A stretch of 64,000 nt of DNA, taken from NCBI RefSeq assembly GCF_963664915.1, contig NZ_OY761810.1, positions 1 to 64,000 of the forward strand, written 5' to 3'. The notes under the pieces are model-generated. The model made no database searches and was not told the origin of the DNA. It saw only the letters and a list, made by a program, of their open reading frames with translations. Each line of letters opens with the position of its first letter. Within the stretch, counting starts at the first letter, position 1. A program made the translations under genes and the position numbers. This document shows, piece after piece, positions 1 to 8,596 of this stretch. This stretch comes from an uncultured Caproiciproducens sp. (GTDB lineage Bacteria; Bacillota; Clostridia; Oscillospirales; Acutalibacteraceae).

Positions 1-1326
1 GTGAAAGTCTTGTCTGTTTTGGAACAGCTAGATGATAGTCCGGAAAGCATCATATTGGAAAGCGTTCTGGAGGGCATGGCCGAATACTATTCAAAGAACC
101 TCGCTCGTGAAGTTCGCAAGGGCCTAAATGAAAATGCTCTTGTTGCCAAGCATAACGGCGGCATTCCTCCGCTGGGATACAATGTCACCGCTGACCATGG
201 GTATGAAATCAATCCGGCGGAATCTCAGGCCGTAAAGATTATTTTTGATATGTATTGCAACGGGTATGGCTATAACCTTATCTGTAAAGAGTTGAATGAA
301 CAAGGGTTTAAATCAAAATCGGACCGGCCATTTGGGAAAGGCAGCATTGCAGATATCCTGCGCAATGAAAAATATATCGGAAGATATGTCTGGAATAAAC
401 GTCTTTCTAAAAAAGCTGGAAACCGGCAATATAAACCGGATGACCAAATCACCCGGATCGACGATGCTCTTCCCGCAATTATTTCAAAAGAAACCTGGGC
501 AAAGGCTCAAAATATTTTAAACAGCCGGAAGCAAAAGCCCCGTCATAATCAAAGTTATTATTATCTCTTAACCGGTAAGCTTGAATGCGCCGACTGCGGT
601 TCCGCATTTGTTGGCAGCGGTTACGAATATGGGCGCGGAAAGAAGAAGAATTATCAATACTCCTGCAATGGACGTCTTCGCCATAAATGCGAATGTGTGA
701 ATAAACCGATCCGCTGTGAAATGCTGGAAAAATATGTGCTTGCACAATTGAACACTGTATTCTCTGACAGCGTAATTCAAGAATTGACAGATAAAATGTC
801 CGATATTCTTAATAAGAGAGCATCTTCTTCAGTAGAAACAGAAAAGGCGCTTTCCACCAAACTATCTTCGGTCAAAAACAGAGTTGCTAAAACATGGGGC
901 TTGTTTTACGATGACCTTCTCCCAAAAGAAGATGCTGCGGAGCAGGTCAGCGTATTGACCGAGCAACAGAAAGGATTAGAAATACAGCTTGCCAACATTG
1001 CTCTCAGTTCCAATTTGCCAAGAGTGAAAAAGTCTGATATTGCATCCTATCTTCGCAAGTGTAAGAAGAAGCTAACGAGCAACGATCCAAACGTTTTGAA
1101 GAGTTTAATTGATGCCTTCGTTGACAAGGTTATCATCTCAAAAGATGATGTGACAGCACAAATCCGCATCAGCCCTAGGGCCAATGCGGACAGTGATAAG
1201 GTTGGTGGAGATGACGAGAGTCGAACTCGTGTCCGAAAATCACTTACCAGAGCTTTCTACGAGTGTAGCCTGTGGTTTAACATTCCCTCTGCGCAGCGCC
1301 CAAAGGCAGGCTCTGCGGTTCAGTAG
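1..1326 (+). CDS. Large serine recombinase (element integrase), N-terminus outside the window
   Basis: Site-specific recombinase of the large serine family, which cuts and rejoins DNA to integrate or excise a mobile element. The catalytic resolvase domain with its nucleophilic serine lies upstream of the window. What is visible starts at the long helix after that domain, followed by the recombinase domain (about residues 50-165), a zinc ribbon (Cys196, Cys199, Cys222, Cys230/232) and a coiled-coil segment (about 265-350). The last 40 or so codons are antisense to the 3' end of tmRNA, so the natural C-terminus is probably set by the attachment-site junction. The GTG at position 1 is only the window edge. 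Family assignment is firm; the site it acts on is inferred from position. Confidence 0.9.
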   Translation: MKVLSVLEQLDDSPESIILESVLEGMAEYYSKNLAREVRKGLNENALVAKHNGGIPPLGYNVTADHGYEINPAESQAVKIIFDMYCNGYGYNLICKELNEQGFKSKSDRPFGKGSIADILRNEKYIGRYVWNKRLSKKAGNRQYKPDDQITRIDDALPAIISKETWAKAQNILNSRKQKPRHNQSYYYLLTGKLECADCGSAFVGSGYEYGRGKKKNYQYSCNGRLRHKCECVNKPIRCEMLEKYVLAQLNTVFSDSVIQELTDKMSDILNKRASSSVETEKALSTKLSSVKNRVAKTWGLFYDDLLPKEDAAEQVSVLTEQQKGLEIQLANIALSSNLPRVKKSDIASYLRKCKKKLTSNDPNVLKSLIDAFVDKVIISKDDVTAQIRISPRANADSDKVGGDDESRTRVRKSLTRAFYECSLWFNIPSAQRPKAGSAVQ

Positions 1327-1578
1327 TCTTTAGGTCATGACCAAAGTAAAGACGTTCTTCGGTTCACGTTCACCGCTAATCGACGCCTTTATCCGAGCCG
1401 CGGTGCTCCCGGTAAAGACGGCAGTCTAATTAGGCTGCAAACGCCATCCCATAATTGTTATTATAGTTAACGTTGTTATTATTTTTGTCATTTAAAATTT
1501 AGTTTGCAGAAATATAGCGTTCCACGTCGCTACTCGCTTACTAAGGCTCACAATCCCCGTCGAAACCTTTACATCCCC
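1203..1578 (-). ncRNA. ssrA: Transfer-messenger RNA (tmRNA)
   Basis: tmRNA rescues stalled ribosomes and tags the unfinished peptide for proteolysis. On the minus strand the 5' end reads GGGGATGTAAAGGTTTCGAC and the 3' end carries the T-arm GGTTCGACTCTCG-type sequence, CATCTCC and a genome-encoded ACCA. The seven-base acceptor stem GGGGATG/CATCTCC pairs with one G-U. The tag reading frame ends near 1430 and reads about NDKNNNNVNYNNNYGMAFAA before a stop, with the usual hydrophobic AFAA-type degradation end. Its partner smpB lies just upstream in the same orientation. The 3' 124 bases overlap the opposing recombinase gene, so this end is the likely integration site. The exact resume codon was not resolved. 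Confidence 0.95.
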
Positions 1579-1671
1579 ATATTTAAATAAGATATAAAAA
1601 TAACAGATAACTGTATTTGTCTATTTCTATTATACATGCATTCAACCGAAAAAAATACAAGAAATTTTTTC

Positions 1672-2136
1672 TTATCGATTTTTTTCCTTCATGGCCCGGT
1701 CAATATCACGCTTCGCAGATTTTGCAGCCATATCGGCACGCTTGTCGTAAAGTTTTTTACCCTTGCACAGACCAACCTGCACCTTAACCATAGAACCTTT
1801 AAGATAAACCGAAATTGGGATCAAAGAATAGCCGTCCTGTTTCACCAATCCAAACAATCGCGTAATCTCGCGCTTATGCATTAAAAGCCGACGGACACGC
1901 ATAGGATCCTGATTGAAAATATTCCCGTGATCGTATGGGCTGATATGCATCCCGTTGATCAGCAACTCGCCTTTTACAATGGAACACCATGAATCCTTGA
2001 GGTTTACCTGTGCCTTACGCAGAGATTTCACCTCAGTGCCGCAAAGCTCAATGCCGGCCTCCATGCTTTCCTCTACGAAATAGTCGTGAAAGGCTTTTTT
2101 ATTTTGCGCTAACGTTTTTAAACTATCTTTTGCCAT
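1672..2136 (-). CDS. smpB: SsrA-binding protein SmpB
   Basis: SmpB binds the tRNA-like end of tmRNA and delivers it to the A-site of stalled ribosomes. At 154 residues it matches the family length. It shows the conserved start with NKKAFHDY, the core GTEVKSLR motif near residue 35, and a basic C-terminal tail ([17 protein letters not shown]) that enters the mRNA channel. The ATG follows GGGAGG at good spacing. It sits directly upstream of ssrA on the same strand, the classic pairing. Confidence 0.97.
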   Translation of the reverse strand: MAKDSLKTLAQNKKAFHDYFVEESMEAGIELCGTEVKSLRKAQVNLKDSWCSIVKGELLINGMHISPYDHGNIFNQDPMRVRRLLMHKREITRLFGLVKQDGYSLIPISVYLKGSMVKVQVGLCKGKKLYDKRADMAAKSAKRDIDRAMKEKNR

Positions 2137-2213
2137 CTAAAAAAGCCTCCCGTCCCATCATATCGGTATATGAGCATATCATAGACATTTGAAAATGTCA
2201 AGCATTATGTCAA

Positions 2214-2816
2214 CTAAATTTCACTGCGCCCTTCAATTGCACGGGTCAGTGTTACCTCATCCGCGTACTCTAAATCCCCTCCAACGGGAATCCCGTAAGC
2301 AAGACGCGTTACTTTAACGCCAAGCGGCTTGAGCAGACGCGATATATACATAGCAGTCGCCTCGCCCTCCACCGTTGGGTTGGTAGCCATAATAACCTCT
2401 TTTAAGGTATCATTGTTTACCCGCGCCAAAAGTTCTTTAATACAGAGCTGATCCGGGCCGACTCCGCTGAGCGGAGAAATCGCACCATGCAGTACATGGT
2501 AGGTGGCGTTGAACTCGTTGGTGCGCTCCAGCGCAATGACATCCCGGGGATCCTCCACAACACAGATAATGGATTTGTCCCGCGCATCATTGCGGCAGAC
2601 GGGACAAAGCTCCTGGTCGGTTAGATTGCAGCATATTTTACAATAATGTATCTTTTCATGAGCGTCCACAATTGCATCGGCAAAATTCTGCGCACCCTCT
2701 TTGGAAAGGCCGAGCACATAATATGCAAGCCTCTGCGCACTCTTATGCCCAATGCCGGGCAAACGCTCAAACTGCTCAATCAGGCGCGATAAAGGCGCCA
2801 CATTATAGGATGGCAT
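2214..2816 (-). CDS. recR: Recombination mediator RecR
   Basis: RecR works with RecO (and RecF) to load RecA at single-strand gaps. The 200-residue protein has the N-terminal helix-hairpin-helix (LPGIGHKSAQRLAYY), a four-cysteine zinc finger (CKICCNLTDQELCPVC, about residues 57-72) and a Toprim domain beginning at CVVEDPRDV. It lies 2 bases downstream of ebfC in the conserved dnaX-ebfC-recR order, so it is probably co-transcribed with replication genes. Confidence 0.97.
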   Translation of the reverse strand: MPSYNVAPLSRLIEQFERLPGIGHKSAQRLAYYVLGLSKEGAQNFADAIVDAHEKIHYCKICCNLTDQELCPVCRNDARDKSIICVVEDPRDVIALERTNEFNATYHVLHGAISPLSGVGPDQLCIKELLARVNNDTLKEVIMATNPTVEGEATAMYISRLLKPLGVKVTRLAYGIPVGGDLEYADEVTLTRAIEGRSEI

Positions 2817-2818
2817 AA

Positions 2819-3172
2819 TTAAAACATTCCCGGCATGTTGATGCCGCCGGAAATTTTCTCCATGCGCTCGCTCTTGTCGGCCGCGGCAGCGCGAAGCGCT
2901 TCATTGACTGCGGCAAGAACAAGATCTGAAAGCATCTCAACGTCCTCCGGATCAACGACTTCCGGTTTAATATCAATGGATTTTACTTCCATTTTTCCGG
3001 TTACAGTTGCTTTTACGGCATCGCCGCCGGCTGTTGCGGAATATTCTTTTCCATCAAGCTCGTTTGTTGCTTGATCCATATCTTCCTGAATTTTTTGAGC
3101 CTGACGTGCAAGCTGCTGCAAATTGGCAGCCCCGCCGCCCCCGCCGTATCCCTGTGGTAATCTTGCTTTCAT
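2819..3172 (-). CDS. ebfC: YbaB/EbfC nucleoid-associated protein
   Basis: A small DNA-binding protein of the YbaB/EbfC family, forming dimers that coat nucleoid DNA. It has a Gly-rich N-terminus, a QAQKIQEDMD-type helix, a beta meander (KATVTGKMEVKSIDI) and a C-terminal helix ending in GINMPGMF, all typical. I chose ATG 3172 because GGGAGG stands 8 bases upstream; an in-frame TTG two codons earlier is less likely. It lies between dnaX and recR, the order kept across most bacteria. Confidence 0.95.
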   Translation of the reverse strand: MKARLPQGYGGGGGAANLQQLARQAQKIQEDMDQATNELDGKEYSATAGGDAVKATVTGKMEVKSIDIKPEVVDPEDVEMLSDLVLAAVNEALRAAAADKSERMEKISGGINMPGMF

Positions 3173-3195
3173 ATACAATTCCTCCCGTAAATTCT

Positions 3196-4833
3196 TTATT
3201 TTTTTATTACTTGAATTCCCTCATTTTCAGCCAGCCCGGCTAATTCAGCAAGCGGATCACTTGCTTTTTCGTCGCTCTTACTTTTATAAGGGCCTAAATT
3301 ATAAGTTTTACCGGTAACCTGCTGAATTGCCCGGCGCATATTTTCACGCTGAGCGGGTTCGCGCAGCAGCCGGAATGCAATTTCATTCGGCGCGTCAATC
3401 AGTACATACGCTCCGCTTATATAAGCGGTAGAACCGCTGAATGCAGATGCGATGGCATGGGAGTAATTCTTCAAAATCTGAAGAATCTCGGGCCATTCGG
3501 AAAGATGTTTCGCGTCTTCCTGAAGACCGGTCATATCCTTTTTAGGCACAACCGCCTCCGGATCACTTAATGTTCCCTCCAAGGTGCTCCGCTGTTCTTC
3601 AAACTGTCCTTCACCGGAAAATTTCTCCGGTATTCTTTGCTCAGATTTTTTGACTGTTTCTCTTTTTGGCAAAGCAGCCTTAGGCTGCTGAATGACTGCT
3701 CCGCACTCAAGCGCTTCAATACGGCGTAGCAGCGCATCGGTTGTAGAATCCAGCTCCGGTGAACATAAACGAATCATCGCCATCTCAAATTCAATCCGTC
3801 GGTCTCCGCCGCGGTACATTCTTTCCAGCGCGGACTGCATGGTATTGAGTCCGTGCAGAATTGCGGGCAACGGCGTGGACAGCGCCTGCTTTGTAAGGCT
3901 GTCATATTCCGCGTCGGGTACAACAATCATGTTGTGCGCATCTTTTGTGGTCTTTATCAGCATCAAATTTCGAAAATGAGAAGAAAGCTCTTCACAAAGC
4001 CTTGCCATATCCTTGGCAGAATTATGCAGTTTATCTATTAATTCCAGTGCGGCACCGGAATTGTGTTCCTTTATAGCATCAGTCAGCTCAAAAAGATGTT
4101 CCCTGCCGACAAGACCGGCCGTTTCGTTTACAACTTCAACCGTAATGCTTTTGCTGCGGCCAAGGCACTGATCCAATAACGACAGCGCATCGCGCAAGGC
4201 ACCGTCGGCAAGGCGGGCAATCAAAAGCGCGGCCTGAGGGTCAAGCTCCGCGTTCTCCCGCTGTGTTACAAAAGTAAGCCGATCAGCAATCTCTTTTGGA
4301 GGGATACGGCGAAAATCAAAACGCTGACAGCGTGACAAAATGGTAGCCGGCAGCTTGTGAACTTCTGTTGTAGCAAGAATGAAAATAACATGGGCTGGCG
4401 GCTCTTCAAGCGTCTTCAATAAGGCATTAAACGCTCCCGTTGAGAGCATGTGCACTTCATCAATAATATAAACCCTATATTTTGCCGCCGCGGGGGTAAA
4501 ATTAGCCTCTTCCCGCAAAGAACGAATATTGTCCACACCATTGTTGCTCGCGGCGTCAATCTCCACAATATCCATAACGGAACCGCTATCCGCTCCGCGG
4601 CAGATTTCACATTCACCGCAGGGGTCTCCATCTATCGGATGCAGACAGTTCACCGCTTTTGCCAGAATTTTTGCGCATGTGGTTTTACCCGTTCCCCTTG
4701 AACCGGTAAATAAATACGCATGGGCGATTCTTCCTGCCATCAGCTCATTTTTCAGCGTAACGGTAACCTGAGGCTGGCCGACAACATCGGCAAACACCTT
4801 TGGCCTCCACTTTCTGTACAAAACCTGATACAT
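3196..4833 (-). CDS. dnaX: DNA polymerase III subunit gamma/tau
   Basis: Clamp-loader ATPase that assembles the replicative polymerase. The protein starts at MYQVLYRKWRP, 545 residues, with Walker A GSRGTGKTTCAK, a zinc module (four Cys around HPIDGDPCGECEICRG), Walker B YIIDEVHML and the sensor SRCQRFDFRRI. The open frame extends 20 codons further up, but AAGGGTGG lies 8 bases before this ATG. The C-terminal third is lower complexity, as expected for tau. No obvious A-rich slippery site was checked for a gamma form. SRP RNA lies just upstream. Confidence 0.96.
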   Translation of the reverse strand: MYQVLYRKWRPKVFADVVGQPQVTVTLKNELMAGRIAHAYLFTGSRGTGKTTCAKILAKAVNCLHPIDGDPCGECEICRGADSGSVMDIVEIDAASNNGVDNIRSLREEANFTPAAAKYRVYIIDEVHMLSTGAFNALLKTLEEPPAHVIFILATTEVHKLPATILSRCQRFDFRRIPPKEIADRLTFVTQRENAELDPQAALLIARLADGALRDALSLLDQCLGRSKSITVEVVNETAGLVGREHLFELTDAIKEHNSGAALELIDKLHNSAKDMARLCEELSSHFRNLMLIKTTKDAHNMIVVPDAEYDSLTKQALSTPLPAILHGLNTMQSALERMYRGGDRRIEFEMAMIRLCSPELDSTTDALLRRIEALECGAVIQQPKAALPKRETVKKSEQRIPEKFSGEGQFEEQRSTLEGTLSDPEAVVPKKDMTGLQEDAKHLSEWPEILQILKNYSHAIASAFSGSTAYISGAYVLIDAPNEIAFRLLREPAQRENMRRAIQQVTGKTYNLGPYKSKSDEKASDPLAELAGLAENEGIQVIKK

Positions 4834-4899
4834 GTGAACACCACCCTTAGACAAATTGAAAGCAAGACAGACCGTTATCAAACGGTTTATCATGCATTA

Positions 4900-5019
4900 G
4901 GATATGCAGACGAACAGACCGCCTGTATCGCACAGGGCAATCCACTTAATGCTGCTCGGTTCCCCGCCTGACATGGTTCATGGCGCCCCGCCGTACAGAG
5001 CCCGCCCGCCTGCATATCC
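4900..5019 (-). ncRNA. ffs: Signal recognition particle RNA, small bacterial type
   Basis: Minus-strand sequence contains the conserved SRP domain IV: GUCAGG...GGGGAACCGAGCAGCA with a GGAA tetraloop and the asymmetric loop bases, which bind Ffh. The ends pair perfectly (GGATATGCAG at 5' with CTGCATATCC at 3'), and pairing continues a few bases beyond (ATGCATTA/TATTGCAT), so the mature ends could be slightly outside. Position directly upstream of dnaX is the usual one in Bacillota. It targets membrane and secreted proteins to the translocon with Ffh and FtsY. Confidence 0.9.
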
Positions 5020-5137
5020 TATTGCATGCATTTCTGCCTTGCTTCTCTTACCAACTACAATATTATAAACTATCCTGTTAAAAAAGACAACCTCTAATTT
5101 CAGAATTCATATCAACAGTATTCGAATAAAATCCATA

Positions 5138-5166
5138 TTGACAAACGGAAAAAAAGTGATATTATA
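5138..5166 (+). promoter_or_regulatory. Sigma-A type promoter of the SdpR-like gene
   Basis: TTGACA at 5138-5143, a 17-base spacer and an ATTATA -10-like box at 5161-5166. Transcription would start close to the adjoining palindrome, which fits repression by the ArsR-type protein encoded immediately downstream. Confidence 0.6.
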
Positions 5167-5167
5167 C

Positions 5168-5187
5168 ATTTAGATGAATTTCTAAAT
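5168..5187. promoter_or_regulatory. Palindromic operator, probable autorepressor site
   Basis: Perfect 7-base inverted repeat ATTTAGA-6-TCTAAAT lying between the -10 region and the start codon of the ArsR/SdpR-type regulator. Its size, symmetry and placement suit a winged-helix dimer blocking initiation. Binding is inferred, not shown. Confidence 0.6.
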
Positions 5188-5203
5188 GAGAGGGACTGAT
5201 GCC

Positions 5204-5488
5204 GTGTCGTTTCCAGAGACATTCAAAGCGCTTTCCGACCCAACACGCCGGGAAATTCTGAGCATTTTAAAAGACGGCGCACTTCCCGCGGGAGAAATCT
5301 GTGAGCATTTTCATATGACGGGAGCAACCGTTTCCCATCATCTGTCAATTTTAAAAAACGCAGATTTAGTGACGGACAGACGTTCGGGAAAATTCATTTA
5401 TTATGAACTGAATCTGTCGGTTTTCGAAGAGGTACTGAATTGGTTTCACAGTTTTGTAAACAAGGAGAATAACAACGATGAAAAATAA
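5204..5488 (+). CDS. ArsR/SmtB-family autorepressor, SdpR-like
   Basis: Winged-helix repressor of about 94 residues. It has the SdpR-type opening FPETFKALSDPTRREIL, the recognition-helix stretch MTGATVSHHLSILK, and the wing DRRSGKFIYYELN. No Cys metal site is seen, consistent with SdpR-type members that respond to a membrane partner rather than metal. GTG at 5204 is preferred because GAGAGGGA precedes it at good spacing; an in-frame ATG lies at 5186 inside the operator. It overlaps the following SdpI-like gene, so the two are co-translated. Confidence 0.8.
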   Translation: MSFPETFKALSDPTRREILSILKDGALPAGEICEHFHMTGATVSHHLSILKNADLVTDRRSGKFIYYELNLSVFEEVLNWFHSFVNKENNNDEK

Positions 5489-6113
5489 ATTCGGAAAATA
5501 CATATATTGGATGATTGCGGTGTTCCCAATCATCCTTTCGGCCGCTTTCTATTCCAGGCTGCCGGAGGTAATGCCTACGCACTGGGATATATCGGGTAAT
5601 CCGAACGGCTATTCCCCCCGCTTTTTTGCCGCATTCGGAATTCCCGCAATTCTTTTGGTTTGTACGGTGTTAGTTAATTTCAGTATTTCAGCCGACCCTA
5701 ACAAGCAGAATATCGACCGGTCTCCGCAAATGAAATTCATCAGCAAATGGCTGATTGTGATCATTGCCAACGTGGCACAAGGTGCTGTAATTGCAAAGGC
5801 AATTCATCAAAACTTTAATATCAGCATTCTGATTACCGTCCTTGTCGGTATTGTTATTGTCGTCTTCGGCAACTATCTACCAAAGTGCAAACCGAACTAT
5901 ACCATCGGAATTAAGCTGCCATGGACATTGGCAAGCGAAGATAACTGGAGAAAAACACACCGTTTCGCCGGTTTTGTGTGGATTATCGGGGGAATTCTGA
6001 TTGCCGTCTCAGCGTTTGTGGCAACCAAATGGCTGATGATCGGTACAATTATCCTGCTAACCGTCATACCTACCGTATATTCCTACTGTATTTATCAAAA
6101 AGACAAAAGCTGA
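5478..6113 (+). CDS. SdpI-family (DUF1648) membrane immunity protein
   Basis: Membrane protein of 211 residues with about six hydrophobic segments. The N-terminal PEVMPTHWDISGNPNGY motif is diagnostic of the DUF1648/SdpI family, and a second block NYLPKCKPNYTIGIKLPWTL is the SdpI-type signature. In Bacillus, SdpI gives immunity to the SdpC toxin and sequesters SdpR at the membrane to lift its own repression. The same pair order is seen here, overlapping by 11 bases, but no SdpC-type toxin gene lies in the window, so the signal is unknown. Confidence 0.85.
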   Translation: MKNKFGKYIYWMIAVFPIILSAAFYSRLPEVMPTHWDISGNPNGYSPRFFAAFGIPAILLVCTVLVNFSISADPNKQNIDRSPQMKFISKWLIVIIANVAQGAVIAKAIHQNFNISILITVLVGIVIVVFGNYLPKCKPNYTIGIKLPWTLASEDNWRKTHRFAGFVWIIGGILIAVSAFVATKWLMIGTIILLTVIPTVYSYCIYQKDKS

Positions 6114-6143
6114 TACACATTTTGACCGACATCGTTATGTTTA

Positions 6144-6188
6144 CAGCAGGAAGCACACACCTGACTATAAGGTGCGTGCTTCCTGCTG
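6144..6188 (+). terminator. Stem-loop after sdpI-like gene
   Basis: Long inverted repeat, CAGCAGGAAGCAC paired with GCGTGCTTCCTGCTG across a short loop, located between convergent genes (sdpI-like and the DUF4179 gene). The U-tract is weak (TTGT), so it may act on both strands or mainly as a 3' stabiliser. Confidence 0.55.
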
Positions 6189-6225
6189 TTGTATTAATTG
6201 TATCGTGCATTTGCGTGTCTGCTTT

Positions 6226-7347
6226 TCAGGAAATCGGGATAGTAAGGTCGCCCAATGTGACGGAAGTAACGTTGTTGAAGTCAATCGGCGTATCAAACCG
6301 CCAAACATTGTCGGAATCTTTTCCTTCTGACCCTCCTCCCGATGGATAGTTTATAACTGTATCCGTACCGTCTTTAAGACGTATTGTTAAAACATCAGGC
6401 ACTCGTAAACTGTCCCCTTTTGTTTTTACCTCCTCCCCTGAAAAATTGACAGTTGCCGAAAAGGAAGAGAGACTGATGGATTTTACCGTGCATTGATAGG
6501 TAATTTTGGTGGCTTCGGTGCGAACTTTAGCGGACGCTCCGGGATTGACGGACTCTTTGAAGTGCGTCACCTTATTCACCGTCAGTTCTTTTGAACTGAT
6601 GCTGCTTTTCAGCGTGATCGGGTCAAATCTCCACGTTCCTTCGATCACGTTATTGAAAAATTCAACAGCTTTTCCTTCTCGTACGGTAGAAAGATTGCCG
6701 AGCGTTAATTGCAGTTTTCTGTTTCGCATATCGAACCCACTGCAACCCATGTGCACTACAAAGGACTTTTTGTTGTCGTTGGGGTTTTCATCTTTCAGTA
6801 CGCTTAATTTTTGTTCACGGCTGAAACTGTTATGCACGTCGTTTAAATCCAAAACCGTATAAGTATGTTCAAAGTCATAATCGTCGCGGTTTAGTTTTGT
6901 TCCTTCAGGAGCGATTATGTCCAGGAGGATATAGGCGTTACTTTGGTCGCAGACTGCTGCTTTTACGGTAATAGTCGTGCCGTTGTTCGTTACACTTTGG
7001 TTCAGCGCCGTTCCCGATTTATCCAGCACTTTTACCTGACTTTCAGTCAGGCTGACAGTCGGGTTTTCTCCGTTGATTCCGTTATGGTTGTTGCTTTCAA
7101 AAAAGCTCCTAAATAAATCTCCGGTGCTGAACGCGTAAGCGGCCACGGTCACGACGCCGCAAGCTGCTATGGCCGCCGCAATCAGAAAAATCCTCCCACC
7201 TTTTTTCATACCCGTCGTTTTTCTTTTCAATCCGGCCCTTTTCATCACGTTCCGAAACGTATCATCAGTTTCTTTTTTCGTTGACGGGGATCGTTCAACC
7301 TCTATCTCTTCAAAGCACCTTAGAAAATTCGTATTATACTGTTTCAC
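6226..7347 (-). CDS. DUF4179-type membrane protein, probable anti-sigma factor
   Basis: About 373 residues: a cytoplasmic N-terminus of about 50 residues, one transmembrane segment (IFLIAAAIAACGVVTVAAYAF) and a large extracytoplasmic beta-rich domain. This layout and its place directly downstream of an ECF sigma gene, overlapping by 14 bases, match DUF4179-type anti-sigma regulators. GTG 7347 is chosen since AAGGAG stands 8 bases upstream. No zinc HxxxCxxC anti-sigma motif is visible. Role inferred: holds the sigma factor until an envelope signal arrives. Confidence 0.65.
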   Translation of the reverse strand: MKQYNTNFLRCFEEIEVERSPSTKKETDDTFRNVMKRAGLKRKTTGMKKGGRIFLIAAAIAACGVVTVAAYAFSTGDLFRSFFESNNHNGINGENPTVSLTESQVKVLDKSGTALNQSVTNNGTTITVKAAVCDQSNAYILLDIIAPEGTKLNRDDYDFEHTYTVLDLNDVHNSFSREQKLSVLKDENPNDNKKSFVVHMGCSGFDMRNRKLQLTLGNLSTVREGKAVEFFNNVIEGTWRFDPITLKSSISSKELTVNKVTHFKESVNPGASAKVRTEATKITYQCTVKSISLSSFSATVNFSGEEVKTKGDSLRVPDVLTIRLKDGTDTVINYPSGGGSEGKDSDNVWRFDTPIDFNNVTSVTLGDLTIPIS

Positions 7348-7897
7348 AGAGATCACTCCTTTCTTTAAGCTGTTTGCGTAACTTTTGCTTGCCGCAGTAA
7401 AGCCTGTTTTTTACATGGATTTCGTCTAAATCCATTCTTACAGCGATATCTTTGATTCTTTCAAACAAGAAATATTTACGGATAAAAATTTCTCGATCCG
7501 GTTCGTCCAATGCGGCAATCAGCTCCTGCAGTACGATGGCGTTATTCCTGTTTTCAAATTCAAGCAGCATGTCATTTTCCTCAGCAATATTAATTTCGTC
7601 AATATCAATAACATTGCGTTTAGCTAGCTGACGGTATCGGTTTATCGCGGTATTCCGCGCTGCACAGGCAAGGTAGCCTTTTAAATTCACAATCTGATGG
7701 TTATTGCTGCCAAATGCTTTCCATACTGACAGAAATGTATCATTGATACACTCTTCAACATCCTGCTCGTTGCCGTGAAGGATTCTTCCTGTGATCGCGG
7801 CAACAAAGCTGCGGTATTTCTTGATAATCTCGTATAACCCGTCTGCCGGTTTATTTTCCATAAGCAAGATAATTTTTTTGTCCTCCAAAATTTTCAC
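7334..7897 (-). CDS. ECF-family RNA polymerase sigma factor
   Basis: A 187-residue sigma-70 family protein with region 2 (EQDVEECINDTFLSVWKAF, then GYLACAARNTAINRYR) and region 4 (LDEPDREIFIRKYFLFERIKDIA, then a helix-turn-helix). It recruits polymerase to stress or envelope-response promoters. The start is uncertain: GTG 7897 has its Shine-Dalgarno almost touching the codon, and a downstream site GGAGG at 7883 could serve a start nearer MENKPADG. It is followed by its overlapping DUF4179 partner. Confidence 0.85.
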   Translation of the reverse strand: MKILEDKKIILLMENKPADGLYEIIKKYRSFVAAITGRILHGNEQDVEECINDTFLSVWKAFGSNNHQIVNLKGYLACAARNTAINRYRQLAKRNVIDIDEINIAEENDMLLEFENRNNAIVLQELIAALDEPDREIFIRKYFLFERIKDIAVRMDLDEIHVKNRLYCGKQKLRKQLKERSDLCETV

Positions 7898-7961
7898 TCC
7901 CTCACTGCTTGTTTAAAAAGCCCTTCACCCTATAAGACAACGGAAATGGAAAAAAGGCTCA

Positions 7962-8013
7962 GTTGCAATAAATAAAGGCCGGGGCAAATGCCCCAGCCTT
8001 TATTTATTGCAAC
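7962..8013 (-). terminator. Strong stem-loop downstream of pduL
   Basis: Near-perfect hairpin: GTTGCAATAAATAAAGGC and GGGGC pair with their complements around an AAAT loop. On the minus strand it follows the pduL stop and is trailed by a T-rich run (CCTTTTTTCC). It could also stop plus-strand transcription. Confidence 0.8.
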
Positions 8014-8020
8014 TTACGGG

Positions 8021-8596
8021 TTAAAGAATCACTTCGCCGTCAACCGTGCCGGGAAGTCCCGCCGCATTGGCTTCATCTGTATCAATATGAACGGCAAGTC
8101 CCGCTGTTTTGCTGACTCTGGCAATCACGTCACCGAAAATCAGCGAACGATCATTATAATCCAATTTAATCTGAATATTCTGGCCGTCTTTCACAGCAAA
8201 TTCAACCGCCTGATCCGGCGTAAAGTGAGCATGACGTTTCGCAACAATCACACCCTGTTTTATTGTAATTTCGCCCTTTGGCCCAATGACTTTGCAGCCA
8301 GGTGTTCCGGCAAGGTCGGCGGACATACGGATAGGAGCGTCAATTCCGAGCGTGCGGGCGTCGGTTTTTGCGACTTCAACCTGTGTTTCAGGACGAACGG
8401 GTCCAAGAACGGACATTTTCAGGGAGCCCTTAGGGCCGACGACTTCTACTTTTTCAGCGCAGGCAAATTGGCCTACCTGTGATAATGCTTTTTTAGGGGT
8501 CAGCTGAACATCCTTGCCAAACAGAGTTCCCAAATCTTCCTGTGTCAGATGGATGTGGCGGGCTGACGTTTCTACGATCATTTTCAAAATGAACAT
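8021..8596 (-). CDS. pduL: Phosphate propanoyltransferase, PduL type
   Basis: Phosphotransacylase of the PduL family, interconverting acyl-CoA and acyl phosphate (propanoyl or acetyl). It has the two mirrored PduL repeats with metal-binding motifs SARHIHLT near the N-terminus and AKRHAHFTPDQA near residue 120, plus GPVRPETQVEV. No microcompartment genes are nearby and there is no clear encapsulation extension, so a housekeeping phosphotransacetylase role is likely. The start is uncertain: AGGAG best fits TTG 8587, nine bases downstream of the ATG at 8596. Confidence 0.9.
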   Translation of the reverse strand: MFILKMIVETSARHIHLTQEDLGTLFGKDVQLTPKKALSQVGQFACAEKVEVVGPKGSLKMSVLGPVRPETQVEVAKTDARTLGIDAPIRMSADLAGTPGCKVIGPKGEITIKQGVIVAKRHAHFTPDQAVEFAVKDGQNIQIKLDYNDRSLIFGDVIARVSKTAGLAVHIDTDEANAAGLPGTVDGEVIL

